A DNA stretch of 64,000 bases, taken from contig CAMLGF010000013.1 of the NCBI GenBank assembly GCA_946479515.1, forward strand, positions 1 to 64,000, written 5' to 3'. The stretch comes from an uncultured Pseudomonadota bacterium. Its GTDB lineage: Bacteria > Pseudomonadota > Gammaproteobacteria > Steroidobacterales > Steroidobacteraceae. The notes beneath the pieces were generated by a model, which saw nothing but the letters and a program-made list of their open reading frames with translations, searched no databases and had not been told where the DNA came from. The translations under genes and the position numbers were made by a program. Shown in pieces: positions 50,189 to 60,763 of the stretch. Each line of letters begins with the position of its first letter. The stretch's first letter is position 1.

Positions 50189-51994
50189 ATGCCCATCCGC
50201 ATTCTCGATAGTCACCTCATCGACCAGATCGCCGCCGGCGAAGTCATCGAGCGCCCCGCGTCCATAGTCAAAGAGCTGGTGGAAAACAGTCTCGATGCCG
50301 GCGCGCGCAGCATCGACGTGGAGATCGAAGCGGGCGGCGTGCGTCGCACTCGGGTGCGCGACGACGGCTGGGGAATTCCGCCGGAGGAGCTGGCCCTGGC
50401 GCTGTCGCGCCATGCCACGAGCAAGATCTGCGTCGCCGACGACCTCGCGGCCATCACCACGCTGGGGTTTCGCGGCGAGGCTCTGCCGTCCATCGCCTCG
50501 GTGTCGCGCTTCGAGATCACATCGCGTCACGCGCAGGCCGAGCACGCGGCGAGCGTGTCGGTGGACGCGGGCGTGCTGGGCGAGGTGCGGCCGGCCGCGC
50601 ATCCGGCGGGCACCACCATCGAAGTTCGCGACCTGTTCTTCAATCTGCCCGCGCGGCGCAAGTTCCTGCGCAGCGAGGTCACCGAACAGGGCCACATCGT
50701 GCGGCTGCTCGAACGCCTGGCGCTGTCGCGCCACGACGTGGCGTTCCGACTGCGCTCCGCCGCACGCACCTTGCTCGATACCGCCGCCGGCAGCGGCGAA
50801 CACGATGCGACGCGGCTCGCGCGCGTGGTGGGCCGGGAATTCGTCGAGCGCAGCCTGGACGTGGACCATTCCGCCGGGCCGGTGCGCGTGCATGGATGGA
50901 TCGGCGTACCGGCGGCGGCGCGCGCCACGTCCGACCTGCAGTACTGGTTCGTCAACGGCCGCGCGGTTCGCGACCGCCTGCTGATGAATGCCGTGCGTCT
51001 CGGTTATCGCGACGTGCTGTATGGCGGACGCCAGCCCGCGTACGTGCTCTACCTCGAGATCGATCCGGCGCTGGTGGACGTGAACGCGCATCCGCAGAAG
51101 CTGGAAGTGCGCTTCCGCGACAGCCGTCAGATCCACGACTTCGTGTTCCGTGCCGTGGAACGCAAGCTGAGCGGGACGAAACCCGGCGTCAGCGTCGTGA
51201 CTCCCGTGCAGGCCAACGACGTGCAGTACACGGGCGCGCTGCCCTTGACCTCCGGCAATTCTGCGCCGGGGATCTGGGGCTTGGCCGATGCACTGCGTGG
51301 CGTGAGCCAGGAACCCCGGCCGCACGTGGCGGAAGCGGGCGCCGAGGAGGCGCCGGGCGCGCTCGGATATCCGGCGGCACCGCCGGGCGCCAGCGAGGGC
51401 ACCGGGCCTCTGGGTACGGCGCCTTTGGGCACGGCGCTCGCGCAGGTGCACGGCATCTACATCCTGGCGCAGAACGAGCAGGGCCTGGTGCTGGTGGACA
51501 TGCACGCCGCGCACGAGCGCGTGCTGTATGAACGGCTGAAGGCCGAAGCCGGACGCGTGGCGACGCAGCTGCTGCTGGCGCCGGTCACCGTCGAGCTCAA
51601 GGTGGACGAGGTCGACGCGCTGCTCGAGCACCGCGTGCAATGGGCGAACGCCGGCTTCGACATCGAGCGGCTGTCACCCGGCTCGGTCGTGGTGCGCTCG
51701 GTGCCTGCGCTGATGCCACGCGAGGACATCGCGGCGCTGGTCCACGAGGTGGTCGCCGACGTGGCGACGGACGGGGGCACGCATCATCTCGACGGCGCCA
51801 CCGATCGGTTGCTCGGCACCATCGCCTGCCGCTCGGCCGTCCACGCGCATCGGCGCCTCACGCTGCCCGAGATGAACGCGCTCTTGCGGCAGATGGAAGC
51901 GACGCCGCGCGCGGACCAGTGCAATCACGGTCGTCCCACCTGGACGCAGGTGAGCCTGCAGGAGCTCGACCGGATGTTCCTGCGCGGACGATGA
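50189..51994 (+). CDS. mutL: DNA mismatch repair protein MutL (endonuclease type)
   Basis: MutL links MutS recognition to excision. The 601-residue protein has the GHKL ATPase motifs IAAGEVIERPASIVKELVEN, DDGWGIPPEEL and TLGFRGEALPSIASVSRF, then a Gly/Pro-rich linker near residues 360-415 and a C-terminal dimerisation domain. That domain carries the endonuclease motif D-M-H-A-A-H-E-R-V-L-Y-E and the zinc-site CNHGRP, absent from E. coli MutL. This suggests MutH-independent repair. I start at the ATG giving MPIRILD; 103 bases precede it after amiC. It overlaps miaA by four bases. Confidence 0.96.
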   Translation: MPIRILDSHLIDQIAAGEVIERPASIVKELVENSLDAGARSIDVEIEAGGVRRTRVRDDGWGIPPEELALALSRHATSKICVADDLAAITTLGFRGEALPSIASVSRFEITSRHAQAEHAASVSVDAGVLGEVRPAAHPAGTTIEVRDLFFNLPARRKFLRSEVTEQGHIVRLLERLALSRHDVAFRLRSAARTLLDTAAGSGEHDATRLARVVGREFVERSLDVDHSAGPVRVHGWIGVPAAARATSDLQYWFVNGRAVRDRLLMNAVRLGYRDVLYGGRQPAYVLYLEIDPALVDVNAHPQKLEVRFRDSRQIHDFVFRAVERKLSGTKPGVSVVTPVQANDVQYTGALPLTSGNSAPGIWGLADALRGVSQEPRPHVAEAGAEEAPGALGYPAAPPGASEGTGPLGTAPLGTALAQVHGIYILAQNEQGLVLVDMHAAHERVLYERLKAEAGRVATQLLLAPVTVELKVDEVDALLEHRVQWANAGFDIERLSPGSVVVRSVPALMPREDIAALVHEVVADVATDGGTHHLDGATDRLLGTIACRSAVHAHRRLTLPEMNALLRQMEATPRADQCNHGRPTWTQVSLQELDRMFLRGR

Positions 51995-52971
51995 ACCGCG
52001 CGCAGCAGCCGGCGTGCGGGTCGGCTCCGCCCCTCGCGGTGCTCACCGGGCCCACGGGTACCGGCAAGAGTGAGATCGCGTTGCAGCTCGCGCGCGAGTG
52101 GCCGCTGGAGATAGTTAGTGTCGACTCGGCGCAGGTGTATCGCGGCCTGGACATCGGCAGCGCCAAGCCCGATGCGGCCACGCGCGCCGCGGTGCCACAT
52201 CACCTCATCGATCTGGTCGAGCCCACCGAGAGCTATTCGGCCGGACAGTTCGTGCGCGATTGCATCCGCGCGATCGAGGACATCGAATCCCGGGGTCGTC
52301 TGCCCCTGCTGGTGGGCGGCACGCTGCTGTACCTGCGGTCGCTCATGGGTGGGTTGGCCGATCTGCCCGTCGGCAGCGACGCGATTCGCGCCCGCATCGA
52401 TGCCGACGCGGCCCGACTCGGCTGGCCGGCACTGCATGCCCGGCTGGCGGACATCGATGCCGCTGCCGCCGCCCGCATTCATCCGAACGATGCGCAGCGC
52501 ATTCAGCGCGCGCTCGAGGTCTACGAGGTGGGTGGCCGGCCGATCTCGGAGTTGCAGCGCCAGACCCAGGCACCCCTGGCGCGCGACTTCCGGGTGGTCG
52601 CGCTCATGCCGTCGGACCGGGCGCGGTTGCACGAATCCCTGGCGGGACGCTTCGAGCAGATGATGACTGCAGGATTCCTCGACGAAGTGCGTCGTCTGTA
52701 TGCAAGGGGTGATCTGACGGACGCGCATCCGGCCATGCGGGCCGTGGGTTATCGTCAACTTTGGTGTCACCTGGCAGGTGCGTATCCGCTCGCAACCGCG
52801 GTCGAGCGGGCGATCGCCGCCACTCGTCAATTGGCCAAGAGGCAGATGACGTGGCTGCGCGCCATGCCCAGCATCCAGGTGTTCGATCCCTATGATGCGC
52901 AACGCTTTGTAGGCATCCGCGAATCCCTGAGGACGGTATTGACGCCTCCCCCGGGTGCATTGCCGGCGTGA
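51991..52971 (+). CDS. miaA: tRNA dimethylallyltransferase
   Basis: MiaA adds an isopentenyl group to A37 of tRNAs reading UNN codons. The 326-residue enzyme shows the P-loop LTGPTGTGKSEIALQLA near residues 18-34, VDSAQVYRGLDIGSAKPD, the LVEPTESYSAGQFVRD block, LLVGGTLLYLRSLMGG, and AVGYRQLW. It starts at the ATG overlapping the mutL stop; an upstream extension in this frame lies antisense-like over mutL and is ignored. hfq follows, as in E. coli. Confidence 0.97.
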   Translation: MNRAQQPACGSAPPLAVLTGPTGTGKSEIALQLAREWPLEIVSVDSAQVYRGLDIGSAKPDAATRAAVPHHLIDLVEPTESYSAGQFVRDCIRAIEDIESRGRLPLLVGGTLLYLRSLMGGLADLPVGSDAIRARIDADAARLGWPALHARLADIDAAAAARIHPNDAQRIQRALEVYEVGGRPISELQRQTQAPLARDFRVVALMPSDRARLHESLAGRFEQMMTAGFLDEVRRLYARGDLTDAHPAMRAVGYRQLWCHLAGAYPLATAVERAIAATRQLAKRQMTWLRAMPSIQVFDPYDAQRFVGIRESLRTVLTPPPGALPA

Positions 52972-52980
52972 ACCGCGTGG

Positions 52981-52986
52981 TAGACT
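52981..52986 (+). promoter_or_regulatory. putative -10 of an hfq promoter
   Basis: TAGACT with TTGCCG (52960-52965) 15 bases upstream lies at the end of miaA, about 40 bases before the hfq ATG. This spacing is short but plausible. E. coli also has promoters inside miaA for hfq. Confidence 0.35.
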
Positions 52987-53025
52987 CCGCGCCGTCTGCT
53001 TGCTCGAAAAAATAAGGAGAACGTC

Positions 53026-53280
53026 ATGGCCAAGGGCCAGTCACTGCAGGACCCGTTTCTGAATACATTGCGCAAGGAACGTATCCCGGTGTCGATCTAT
53101 CTGGTGAATGGAATCAAACTGCAAGGCCAGATCGATTCGTTTGATCAGTTCGTCGTGCTGCTCAAGAACAGCGTGTCGCAGATGGTCTACAAGCACGCGA
53201 TTTCGACGGTTGTCCCGGCGCGCAACGTGCGCATCACCAACGAAGACGGCTCGACGATCGAGGCGGTAGCCGGCGAGTGA
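53026..53280 (+). CDS. hfq: RNA chaperone Hfq
   Basis: Hfq is the hexameric Sm-like protein that pairs small RNAs with messages. The 84-residue protein contains [20 protein letters not shown], the Sm1 segment [20 protein letters not shown] and the Sm2 YKHAISTV, almost identical to E. coli through residue 65. The C-terminal tail is short (about 18 residues). An AAGGAGA ribosome site precedes the ATG. Confidence 0.98.
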   Translation: MAKGQSLQDPFLNTLRKERIPVSIYLVNGIKLQGQIDSFDQFVVLLKNSVSQMVYKHAISTVVPARNVRITNEDGSTIEAVAGE

Positions 53281-53325
53281 TGTCGGCGTTCGCACGCGCT
53301 TCCGCAGTCTTCTCGGCAAATTTCC

Positions 53326-54672
53326 ATGTTCGAGCGACCACGCACGGGTGAGCGTGCCGTACTCGTGCGCCTGGGGCTGGGCGCACCGGCCGATCCCGAA
53401 GACCTCCAGGAATTCGAGCAGCTGGCGCGCTCCGCCGGCGCCATTCCGGTGGCCAGCATCGGCGGGCGGCGCGACCGCCCCGATCCTCGCTTCTTCGTGG
53501 GCAGCGGCAAGGCCGACGAGATCAAGGTGGCCGCGGCCGCGCACAACGCCGATCTCGTGCTGGTCGATCACCCGCTGTCGCCCTCCCAGGAACGCAATCT
53601 CGAAAAGCTCATCGAACGCCGCGTGCTCGACCGCTCGGGGTTGATCCTCGACATCTTCGCCCAGCGTGCGCGCAGCCACGAGGGCAAGCTCGAAGTCGAG
53701 CTCGCGCAGCTCAAGCACATCGCCACTCGCCTGGTGCGCGGCTGGACCCACCTGGAGCGCCAGCGCGGTGGCGGCATCGGTAACCGCGGCCCGGGCGAGA
53801 CCCAGCTGGAAACCGACCGCCGCCTGATCGGCAAGCGCGTCAAGACGCTCACCGAGCGGTTGCAGAAGATCCGGCAGCAGCGCGACACCGGCCGGCAGCA
53901 GCGCGCCGAGATCCCGGTGCCGTCGCTGGCGCTGGTGGGATACACCAACGCCGGCAAGTCGACGCTGTTCCGCGCGCTCACCGGCGCCAATGCCTACGTG
54001 GCCGACCAGCTGTTCGCCACTCTCGATCCCACCGTCCGGCGCATCACCCTGCCGGGCAACACCCAGGTGGTGGTGGCCGACACGGTGGGTTTCATCCGCG
54101 AGCTGCCCCACGAGCTGGTCGCCGCGTTCCAGTCCACCCTCACCGAGGCGCGTGAGGCCACGCTGCTGCTGCACGTGGTGGACGTCAGCGATCCCCGGCG
54201 CGATGAACACATCGACGAGGTCAACCGGGTGTTGGCGGAAATCGGCGCCGCGGAGTTGCCGCAGATCCTGGTGTTCAACAAGATCGACCGCATCGACACG
54301 CCGCCGCGCATCGAGCGCGACGAGAACGGACGGGCGACGCACGTCTGGCTCTCGGCCGCGAAATCCGCGGGCCTGGACCTGCTGCGCGCGGCCGTGGCCG
54401 AACGGTTGTCGCGCGTGGCCCGCCGGGCCACCCTGCGTGTCGCGGTGCAGGCCGGTGAGGTCCGCGCCCGGCTGTATGCCGCCGGGGTGGTGTCGGCCGA
54501 AAGGATCGCCGAGGATGGCGCCTTCGAGATCGACACCGAGCTGTCCGAGGTCGAATTGCTCAAATGGGCACGGGAACCGGGCGTCGAAATCCTGGCGCTG
54601 GAAGGGGACTCAACTTGTACGGTCTCCGGTGGCTACCTACAATCCACGCCCGCACTGCGCGCGGGAAAATGA
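53326..54672 (+). CDS. hflX: ribosome-associated GTPase HflX
   Basis: HflX splits stalled ribosomes under stress, including heat. The 448-residue protein has the N-terminal HflX domain with VGSGKADEIK and LVDHPLSPSQERNLE, the linker helices, GGGIGNRGPGETQLETDRR, and the GTPase motifs GYTNAGKSTLFRALTG (G1), DTVGFIRELPHELV (G3) and NKIDRID (G4). A C-terminal region of about 80 residues follows. It sits 45 bases after hfq and 14 bases before hflK. Confidence 0.97.
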   Translation: MFERPRTGERAVLVRLGLGAPADPEDLQEFEQLARSAGAIPVASIGGRRDRPDPRFFVGSGKADEIKVAAAAHNADLVLVDHPLSPSQERNLEKLIERRVLDRSGLILDIFAQRARSHEGKLEVELAQLKHIATRLVRGWTHLERQRGGGIGNRGPGETQLETDRRLIGKRVKTLTERLQKIRQQRDTGRQQRAEIPVPSLALVGYTNAGKSTLFRALTGANAYVADQLFATLDPTVRRITLPGNTQVVVADTVGFIRELPHELVAAFQSTLTEAREATLLLHVVDVSDPRRDEHIDEVNRVLAEIGAAELPQILVFNKIDRIDTPPRIERDENGRATHVWLSAAKSAGLDLLRAAVAERLSRVARRATLRVAVQAGEVRARLYAAGVVSAERIAEDGAFEIDTELSEVELLKWAREPGVEILALEGDSTCTVSGGYLQSTPALRAGK

Positions 54673-54686
54673 CTCCTTAAATCACT

Positions 54687-55787
54687 ATGGCCTGGAATCA
54701 ACCCGGCGGAAACAACAACCCTTGGGGCAAGAAACCTGCTTCCGGCGGTGGCGACCTCGACCAGGCCCTCAAGGACTGGCAGAAGAAGGTCGAATCCCTG
54801 TTCGGCGGTGGCGGCGGCAAGGGCGGCAGCTTCATCGTCGTGCTGGTGGCCATCGTGCTGGCCATCTGGATGGCCACCGGCTTCTACACCGTGAACGTCG
54901 GCAGCCAGGGCGTGGTGCAGCGCTTCGGCCGGCACGTGGCCACGGTGCCCAATGGCTGGGGATGGCGCTTCCCCTGGCCGATCGAGCAGGTCACAGAGGT
55001 GAACACCGCGCGCGTCACGCCGACGTCGTACAAGTCGAGCGTGCTCACGGCCGAGCCCAACATGGTCGAGCTCGAAATCGCCGTGCAGTACAAGGTCAAT
55101 GATCCAGAGGACTATCTATTCAAGGTGCGCGATCCGGTGGCCACGCTCGGCGAGGTCAGCGAGAGCGCCATCCGCGAAGTCGTCGGCCGCAGCGATCAGC
55201 AGGCCATTCTCGAATCCAAGCGCGTGGAGATCGCGGATGCCACCCGCGAGATCATTCAGCGCACGCTCGATGCCTACGGCGCGGGTCTCGAGGTCGTGGA
55301 AGTGAAGATCACCGGCGTGCAGGTGCCCGAGGCGGTGCAGCAGTCACAACGCGATTCGGTCAAGGCCAAGGCCGACCGCGAACGCGTGACCCGCGAGGCA
55401 CAGGCGTACGCCAATGAGATCCTGCCCAAGGCCGAAGGCGCCGCCGCGCGCGCGGTGCAGGAGGCCGAGGCTTACAAGGCCGGCAAGGTGCAGCAGGCCA
55501 CCGGCGACGCCTCGTACTTCAACCAGTTGCTCACCGCGTTCGAGAAGGCGCCCAACGTCACCCGCGACCGGCTGTATCTCGAAGCGGTGGAAGCGGTGAT
55601 GCGCTCCTCGCGCAAGGTGATCATCGATGCCAAGGGTGGCAACGGCAACATGATCTATCTGCCGCTCGACAAGATGCTGGAGCGCCGCTCCGACTCCGAG
55701 TCCAACACCATCACCGTGCGGCCGCCGGTGTCCATGGAGCCGGATTCGAGCGGCAACGTCGATTCACGCCAACGGGTGGAACGCTGA
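54687..55787 (+). CDS. hflK: FtsH protease regulator HflK
   Basis: HflK is a membrane stomatin/prohibitin-family protein that, with HflC, encloses FtsH and limits its activity. The 366-residue protein has a Gly-rich cytosolic N terminus (MAWNQPGGNNNPWGKK), one membrane span near residues 48-66, an SPFH domain, and a long helical region rich in Ala, Glu and Lys. The C-terminal tail is disordered. Its TGA shares one base with the hflC ATG. Confidence 0.96.
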   Translation: MAWNQPGGNNNPWGKKPASGGGDLDQALKDWQKKVESLFGGGGGKGGSFIVVLVAIVLAIWMATGFYTVNVGSQGVVQRFGRHVATVPNGWGWRFPWPIEQVTEVNTARVTPTSYKSSVLTAEPNMVELEIAVQYKVNDPEDYLFKVRDPVATLGEVSESAIREVVGRSDQQAILESKRVEIADATREIIQRTLDAYGAGLEVVEVKITGVQVPEAVQQSQRDSVKAKADRERVTREAQAYANEILPKAEGAAARAVQEAEAYKAGKVQQATGDASYFNQLLTAFEKAPNVTRDRLYLEAVEAVMRSSRKVIIDAKGGNGNMIYLPLDKMLERRSDSESNTITVRPPVSMEPDSSGNVDSRQRVER

Positions 55788-56665
55788 TGGGCTCGCGCAT
55801 CCTGACCATTCTGATCATCGTCGTGGCGGCCATCCTGCTGCTGAGCGCGTCCACGTTCGTGGTGCGCGAGCAGGAACAGGCGTTGCGCGTGCAGTTCAAG
55901 ACCGTCATCGGCAAGGATTATCAGCCCGGCCTGCACTTCAAGGTGCCGTTCGTCGACGACGTCATCAAGTTCGACCGCCGCGTCCTCACCAAGCGCTTCG
56001 ATGGCGAGCAGTTCCTGACCAGCGAGAGCCAGGTGCTCACGATCGATTACTACATCAAGTGGCGCATTCAGGACGTGGAGCAGTTCTACCAGGCCACCGG
56101 CGGCGGCGACGAAGAGGGCGCGGGCTCGCTGGTCGGCCAGCGCATCCAGGACGGCATCAAGAACGCCGTGGCGCGCCGCACTCTCAAGGAGATCGTGATC
56201 TCCGACCGCCAGCAGGTCACCGGCGAATTCATGGTGCGCTCGAGCGAGTCGCTCGAGAATCTCGGCGTGCAGCTCATCGACGTGCGCGTGCAGCGCATCG
56301 ACCTGCAGGAGGACGTGGCGGCGCGCGTATACGAGAGCATGAAGCAGACCTTCGAGGGCATCGCGCGCACGCAGCGAGGCGAGGGCGATCGCGAGTCGCA
56401 GATCATCCGCTCCGAGGCGGAGCGCCGGCGCACCGAGATCATCGCCAAGGCCAATGCCGACGCGCAACGCATCCGCGGCGAGGGCGATGCGCTGGCCACC
56501 GCGATCTATGCGGCCGCCTACAACCGCAACCCGGAGTTCTACTCGTTCTATCGCAGCCTGCAGGCGTACCGCAGTTCGCTGGGCCGCGAGGGTGACGTGC
56601 TGGTGGTGTCGCCCGACAGCGAGTTCTTCAAATACTTCAAGAGCCCGGCGCCGCAAAGACGATAA
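55787..56665 (+). CDS. hflC: FtsH protease regulator HflC
   Basis: The 292-residue partner of HflK begins with a signal-anchor (ILTILIIVVAAILLLSAS, residues 4-21) followed by an SPFH domain and a C-terminal helix. Conserved stretches are FVVREQEQALRVQFK, RVLTKRFDGEQFLTSE, and NRNPEFYSFYRSLQAYR. The order hflX-hflK-hflC-purA is as in E. coli; the small yjeT-type gene often present between hflC and purA is absent. Confidence 0.96.
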   Translation: MGSRILTILIIVVAAILLLSASTFVVREQEQALRVQFKTVIGKDYQPGLHFKVPFVDDVIKFDRRVLTKRFDGEQFLTSESQVLTIDYYIKWRIQDVEQFYQATGGGDEEGAGSLVGQRIQDGIKNAVARRTLKEIVISDRQQVTGEFMVRSSESLENLGVQLIDVRVQRIDLQEDVAARVYESMKQTFEGIARTQRGEGDRESQIIRSEAERRRTEIIAKANADAQRIRGEGDALATAIYAAAYNRNPEFYSFYRSLQAYRSSLGREGDVLVVSPDSEFFKYFKSPAPQRR

Positions 56666-58042
<1,377 letters not shown>

Positions 58043-58175
58043 GTGTCGATTGAATGTGCGCCGTAGGCGTATTCCGACAAGAGCCCCGGAGCGGGACCCC
58101 TTGCGGGAAAATTCTTCCGCCTAACTAACAACTATTGCCGCCTGCGGGCGGCTCCGGCTGCCTATACTCGTGCGG
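58043..58175. other. intergenic before the trehalose unit
   Basis: The 133 bases hold a perfect hairpin GCCGCC-TGCG-GGCGGC (58137-58152) without a following T-run, and the TATACT at 58163-58168 just before otsB. An AT-rich CTAACTAACAACTATT stretch lies at 58122-58136. Confidence 0.5.
58163..58168 (+). promoter_or_regulatory. -10-like hexamer seven bases before otsB
   Basis: TATACT sits seven bases upstream of the ATG at 58176, the same spacing as the TATAAT before nnrDE. It would produce a leaderless message. TTGCCG at 58135-58140 is too far away (22 bases) to be a standard -35. Confidence 0.4.
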
Positions 58176-58943
58176 ATGATGCAGCTGGCTCCCCGCGAAG
58201 CGGCCGCGGTCCGTGCAGTGCCGTTACCCGCCAGGCCCTGGTGCCTGTTCCTCGACGTCGACGGAACGCTGCTGGAGCTGGCCGACTCGCCCGGCGGAGT
58301 GCGCGTCGACGAGCGTCTCATGCCCTTGCTCGAGCGCCTGCGCGCGGTGGCGGGCGGGGCGCTGGCGCTGGTCAGCGGGCGCACCATCCAGAACCTCGAC
58401 GAACTGCTGGGCAATCCACGCCTGCCGGCCGCCGGCCTGCATGGCTGCGAACGACGCGACGCGCAGGGCAAGCTGCATGTCGCGCCGATCGCGCGCGAGC
58501 AATTGTCCGAAGTGCGTGCCGGGCTGGCCCGCATGGCGGCCCGCCATCCAGGCCTGACGCTGGAAGACAAGGGCGCCGGGCTCGCGCTGCATTTCCTCAA
58601 GGCGCGCGAGCTCGAGCACGAGCTGCGCGCAGAGGTGGCGCTGCTGGCGGCGCCGCTGGTGCCGCGCTTCGCGATACAGGACGGACACTGCGTGATCGAG
58701 ATCAAGCCCGCCGCGCATACCAAGGACAGCGCCGTCAGCGCGTTCATGAACGAGGAACCGTTCCAGGGTCGCCGGCCCATCTTCATCGGCGACGACCAGA
58801 CCGACTATGGTGGTTTCGCGGCGGTGCGCCGCTTCGAGGGCGGCCTGGCCATCGCGGTCGGCCCGCGCGTGAAGTCCGAATGGTGGCTGCCGGATCCCGG
58901 TGCCGTGCGCGACTGGCTGGCGCGCCTGGCGGCCGGCGAGTGA
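58176..58943 (+). CDS. otsB: trehalose-6-phosphate phosphatase
   Basis: OtsB removes phosphate from trehalose-6-phosphate. The 255-residue HAD-family enzyme has the nucleophile motif LFLDVDGTLLEL near residues 23-34, LALVSGRTIQNLDELL, the KDSAVSAFMNE lysine region and FIGDDQTDYGGF near 205-216. The start is one of two ATGs (58176, 58179) or a GTG at 58170; I use the first ATG. It begins a three-gene unit otsB-GH15-otsA with four-base overlap at the last junction, for the osmoprotectant trehalose. Confidence 0.95.
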   Translation: MMQLAPREAAAVRAVPLPARPWCLFLDVDGTLLELADSPGGVRVDERLMPLLERLRAVAGGALALVSGRTIQNLDELLGNPRLPAAGLHGCERRDAQGKLHVAPIAREQLSEVRAGLARMAARHPGLTLEDKGAGLALHFLKARELEHELRAEVALLAAPLVPRFAIQDGHCVIEIKPAAHTKDSAVSAFMNEEPFQGRRPIFIGDDQTDYGGFAAVRRFEGGLAIAVGPRVKSEWWLPDPGAVRDWLARLAAGE

Positions 58944-58984
58944 GCGCACTTGCAGTCGGACGGCGCATCGTGGACAAAGGAGCC

Positions 58985-60763
58985 ATGAACTACGGAGTCA
59001 TTGGCAACTGTCAGGTGGCCGCCCTGGTCGACGAGCAGGCGCGGTTGGTATGGGCCTGCCTGCCCAGGCCGGACGGAGACCCGATTTTCTCCTGCCTGCT
59101 GCAGAAGGAGGGCGGCGATTCGCGCACCGGCGTATTCGCCGTGGACCTGGTCGATCTCACGCGCACCGAGCAGCAGTACTCGCGCAACTCCGCCATCCTC
59201 GAAACGCGCCTGTATGACAGCCATGGCGGCGTGATCCGCGTGGTGGATTTTGCGCCGCGCTTCCGCACCCGTGGGCGTGTGTTCCGGCCGATGATGTTCG
59301 TGCGCAGCGTCGAGCCGCTCGCCGGCCGGCCGACCCTGCGCCTGCGGTTGCGGCCCACCGAGGGATTCGGCGAGCGCTCATCGCCCGGTATCAGCGGCAG
59401 CCATCACATCCGTTTCGCGGCCGATGGGCTGCATTACCGCGTGACCACGGATGCGTCGCTGGCGGCGCTCATGGAGGACCGGCCCATCGTGCTGGAGCGG
59501 CCGCTGCACTTCATCATCGGCCCGGACGAGACCCTGCAGGAATCGCCGGCGGCGCTCGCGCGAGAATTCCACGGGGCCACGCTCTCGTACTGGCAGGAAT
59601 GGGTGCGCACGCTGGCCGTGCCGGCCGACTGGCAGGAGGCGGTGATCCGCTCGGCGATCACGCTCAAGCTATGCACCTATGAAGATACCGGGGCCGTTCT
59701 GGCCGCGTTGACCACCTCCATTCCCGAGGCGGCGAACAGCACGCGCAACTGGGACTACCGGTACTGCTGGCTGCGCGACAGCTACTTCGTGATTCAGACG
59801 CTGAACCGCCTGGGCGCGACGCGTACGATGGAGGCCTATCTGCACTACATCGACCAGATCATCGCCACGACCAATGCGGATACCTTGCAGCCGCTGTACG
59901 GCATCACGGGCGATCCGCGCGCCGAGGAGAAGATCGCCAGCACGCTCTCCGGGTACAAGGGCATGGGCCCGGTGCGCTTCGGCAATCTCGCGGCCGAACA
60001 GGTGCAGCACGACGTCTATGGCTCGGTGATCCTGGCCGCCACGCAATTGTTCTTCGACGAGCGCCTGGTGCGTTCGGGAGATCAGACGCTGCTCGAACGC
60101 CTGTACCGCCTGGGCAAGCGCGCCGTGGCCACGTTCGAGGAGCCGGACGCGGGTCCCTGGGAATTCCGCGGCAAGTTGCAGCGCCACACGTTCTCCGCGG
60201 CCATCTCGTGGGCCGGGTGCGACCGCCTGGCGCGCATCGCGCGGCGCGTGGGCGACCACATCGCCGCGCGCGACTGGAGCGCGCGGGCCGAATACATGCG
60301 CCAGGAGATACTCGATGGCGCCTGGAGCGACGAACGGCAGTGCTTCACCTCGGCTTTCGGCAATCGCGACATCGACGCCACGGCATTGCTGTTGCCCGAG
60401 CTCGGCCTGGTGCCGGCCACCGATCCGCGTTTCCTGAAGACCCTGGAGCGCGTCGAGGAAGAGCTGCGCAGCGGCGACCTGCTGTTTCGCTACAAGCACG
60501 CCGATGACTTCGGCACGCCCGAGAACGCCTTCACCATCTGCGCGTTCTGGTACGTGAATGCGCTGGCCGCGGCAGGCCGGCTCGACGAAGCGCGGCAGCG
60601 GTTCGACCGACTGCTGCAGCGGCGCAATCATCTCGGCCTGCTCTCCGAGGACATCTCGCCGGCCAGCGGCGAGCTCTGGGGCAATTTTCCGCAGACTTAC
60701 AGCATGGTGGGAATCATCGGCAGCGCATTGCGTCTCTCCCGCAGCTGGGAGGAAATCGTATGA
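58985..60763 (+). CDS. glycoside hydrolase family 15 protein
   Basis: This 592-residue protein has a glucoamylase/trehalase-type (alpha/alpha)6 domain. After an N-terminal beta-sandwich domain (to about residue 220), it shows RNWDYRYCWLRDSYFVIQTL, the catalytic-acid region YKGMGPVRFGN, and the C-terminal LGLLSEDISPASGELWGNFPQ with a Glu in the base position. No signal peptide is present, so it acts in the cytoplasm. The ATG has a strong AAAGGAG six bases upstream. Its place between otsB and otsA suggests it hydrolyses trehalose or a glucan in the same pathway; both are known in GH15. Confidence 0.9.
   Translation: MNYGVIGNCQVAALVDEQARLVWACLPRPDGDPIFSCLLQKEGGDSRTGVFAVDLVDLTRTEQQYSRNSAILETRLYDSHGGVIRVVDFAPRFRTRGRVFRPMMFVRSVEPLAGRPTLRLRLRPTEGFGERSSPGISGSHHIRFAADGLHYRVTTDASLAALMEDRPIVLERPLHFIIGPDETLQESPAALAREFHGATLSYWQEWVRTLAVPADWQEAVIRSAITLKLCTYEDTGAVLAALTTSIPEAANSTRNWDYRYCWLRDSYFVIQTLNRLGATRTMEAYLHYIDQIIATTNADTLQPLYGITGDPRAEEKIASTLSGYKGMGPVRFGNLAAEQVQHDVYGSVILAATQLFFDERLVRSGDQTLLERLYRLGKRAVATFEEPDAGPWEFRGKLQRHTFSAAISWAGCDRLARIARRVGDHIAARDWSARAEYMRQEILDGAWSDERQCFTSAFGNRDIDATALLLPELGLVPATDPRFLKTLERVEEELRSGDLLFRYKHADDFGTPENAFTICAFWYVNALAAAGRLDEARQRFDRLLQRRNHLGLLSEDISPASGELWGNFPQTYSMVGIIGSALRLSRSWEEIV

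Noticed and set aside
58137..58152. Hairpin GCCGCC-TGCG-GGCGGC as a purA terminator
   Set aside because: No T-run follows it, so an intrinsic terminator cannot be claimed.
58241..58984. Long extension of the GH15 gene over otsB
   Set aside because: The frame is an out-of-phase shadow of otsB. The ATG at 58985 has a strong ribosome site.
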